Shown piece by piece: positions 63,000-64,000 of a stretch of 64,000 nt of DNA. The stretch covers positions 75,840 through 139,839 of the forward strand of contig MEHQ01001314.1 of assembly GCA_008828725.1 (NCBI GenBank). Reading direction: 5' to 3'. The DNA is from Saccharina japonica. Lineage: Eukaryota; Sar; Phaeophyceae; Laminariales; Laminariaceae. How positions within the stretch are numbered: position 1 is the first letter of the stretch; the number at the start of each line of letters is the position of its first letter. The notes beneath the pieces are model-generated. The model saw only the letters and a list, made by a program, of their open reading frames with translations, made no database searches and was not told where the DNA came from. Made by a program: the position numbers and the translations under genes.

Positions 63000-64000
63000 G
63001 TGAGATTACACTTATTAATACGACAGTTTTCTTTGTTTGTTTGTTTTGTTTTTTTTTGTTTGTTTTTATCCGACATTCTCGAACGAAGTTGTTTCGTTGT
63101 TTGTTCTGTCTACGAGTAGGGTTGTATTTTTTTTCCAGTTTACAGAGAGAGTACCTGGTATTTCGTTAGATACTCCCACAAGTGGTTTCCAAGTGGATTC
63201 TAAGGTATATCGCTTCGCCTCCACTCTCAACGAAACCGGGGATGTGTGTATTGTGTAATACAAACAACCAAATAAAGTGAGGATACGTATAATACCGGTA
63301 AGACGGCAAAACCGCCAAATGTGGAGATGTGGAGACTGCTCGCAAGAACCGCTGACAAAAACATATTTGAGTCGGTAAACCAGGGGATGGATTGCTATCA
63401 TCCCCTGTTGAGCAGATCGCTCGAGTTGCACCCCTGTGCGGCCCCTGCGCTGTTACCTATACCCCCCGCTCAAAATGTGTACAAGAGCTTCAATCCTAGA
63501 ATTCCAAAATGTGGTGTGAATCGAGTTTTAAGTCTGAACTCGTGGTACGGTAACGTTTGTTGTTCAACAATTTTAGTCTACAAAAAGTACGAACGACTTT
63601 CTTTCCCTACGAGTATGTACATATTATACGTACAATGGTTTCGACGTCAGGATGTGAGATTATGAAGAGTGAGGTCCGTGGTTCGATTTTCACCTTCAAT
63701 CCCATAAAAAGGAAAAAAAGAAGAAGGAATATCTCATGTTCAAGAACCTGCAAAACCCACTCACTTAGAAAACACCCAGAAGGAAGGAGGAGAACAATGC
63801 ATGTGATAATTGCATTCTGAGTCCGATACCGAGGAATTCGGAGGTAAAATTGGATACTCGGAAGTCTCATCGAGGTTCCTGACATGATCGGAGATGCATG
63901 TCAGGTTTAGTGGGGGGGGGAAAGTGGTGGAAATCGAGTTTGTAAGTCTAAACTCGTGGTAGCGTTTGTTGTTCAACAATTTTAGTCTACGTACGAGTAC
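63000..64000. other. Hydrolase intron (window end) with ~405-bp period repeat
   Basis: No third hydrolase exon was recognised. The stretch 63515-63590 (ATCGAGTTTTAAGTCTGAAC, TTTGTTGTTCAACAATTTTA) recurs at 63922-63995. Between them a tRNA-like block (63630-63700) has TGGTTTCGACGTCAGGATG and GTGGTTCGATTTTCACC, possibly another SINE head. Confidence 0.5.

Noticed and set aside
1-64000. Integrated virus, LTR element or Polinton
   Set aside because: No reverse transcriptase, integrase, capsid or other viral motif was recognised, and no long terminal repeats were seen. All mobile elements found are small and non-coding.

Overview
The window looks like nuclear DNA of an intron-rich photosynthetic stramenopile, most likely a brown alga. 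This is inference from three things: large GT-AG (and a few GC-AG) introns, a plastid-type leader with an A|F cleavage motif, and protein features. No ribosomal or organellar marker is present to settle it. Exons are short and GC-rich. Introns and spacers are AT-richer and full of homopolymers, microsatellites, SINEs and small terminal-inverted-repeat elements. Most real exons have no ATG and many are under 60 codons, so genes had to be assembled from splice sites, reading phase and family motifs.

Seven genes can be supported. (1) 115-2338 (+), 3' end of a DOT1-like SAM methyltransferase, two exons. (2) 9135-12789 (-), translation initiation factor IF-3 in at least four small exons; the leader and the last ~20 residues were not found. 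(3) 19402-19824 (-), a possible plastid-targeted protein of unknown function. (4) 20523-30709 (+), phosphoglycerate kinase with eight recognised exons; the exon(s) for the ~80 residues between the first and second were not found. (5) 38405-51605 (+), a six-exon model for a 512-residue charged protein with a recurring YDILNH-like motif, perhaps a ciliary microtubule protein. (6) 53477-58666 (-), a four-exon, 998-residue OTU-family cysteine protease whose catalytic domain carries a ~275-residue acidic insertion. (7) 58997-62999 (+), the first two exons of an alpha/beta hydrolase of epoxide-hydrolase type, running off the right edge.

Genes 3/4 and 6/7 are divergent pairs (about 0.7 kb and 0.33 kb apart). 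Genes 5 and 6 converge. Gene functions (chromatin methylation, organellar translation, glycolysis/Calvin cycle, deubiquitination, hydrolysis) are unrelated; the window is an ordinary gene neighbourhood, not an operon or island.

The repeat content is the richest part. It includes two tRNA-derived SINE families (five and two copies), a TTAA-flanked MITE family with CCC...GGG ends (at least ten copies or fragments, one triple tandem), a TA-flanked TTACGG MITE family (seven copies), and an 801-bp PIF/Harbinger-like element with ~40-bp inverted repeats and TAA duplications. There is also a ~1.2-kb Mutator-like candidate with 9-bp flanking repeats, a 205-bp foldback element, and several dispersed or tandem repeats. 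No transposase, reverse transcriptase or viral gene was recognised. Long poly-G/poly-C tracts, two of them containing N gaps, make parts of the assembly doubtful.
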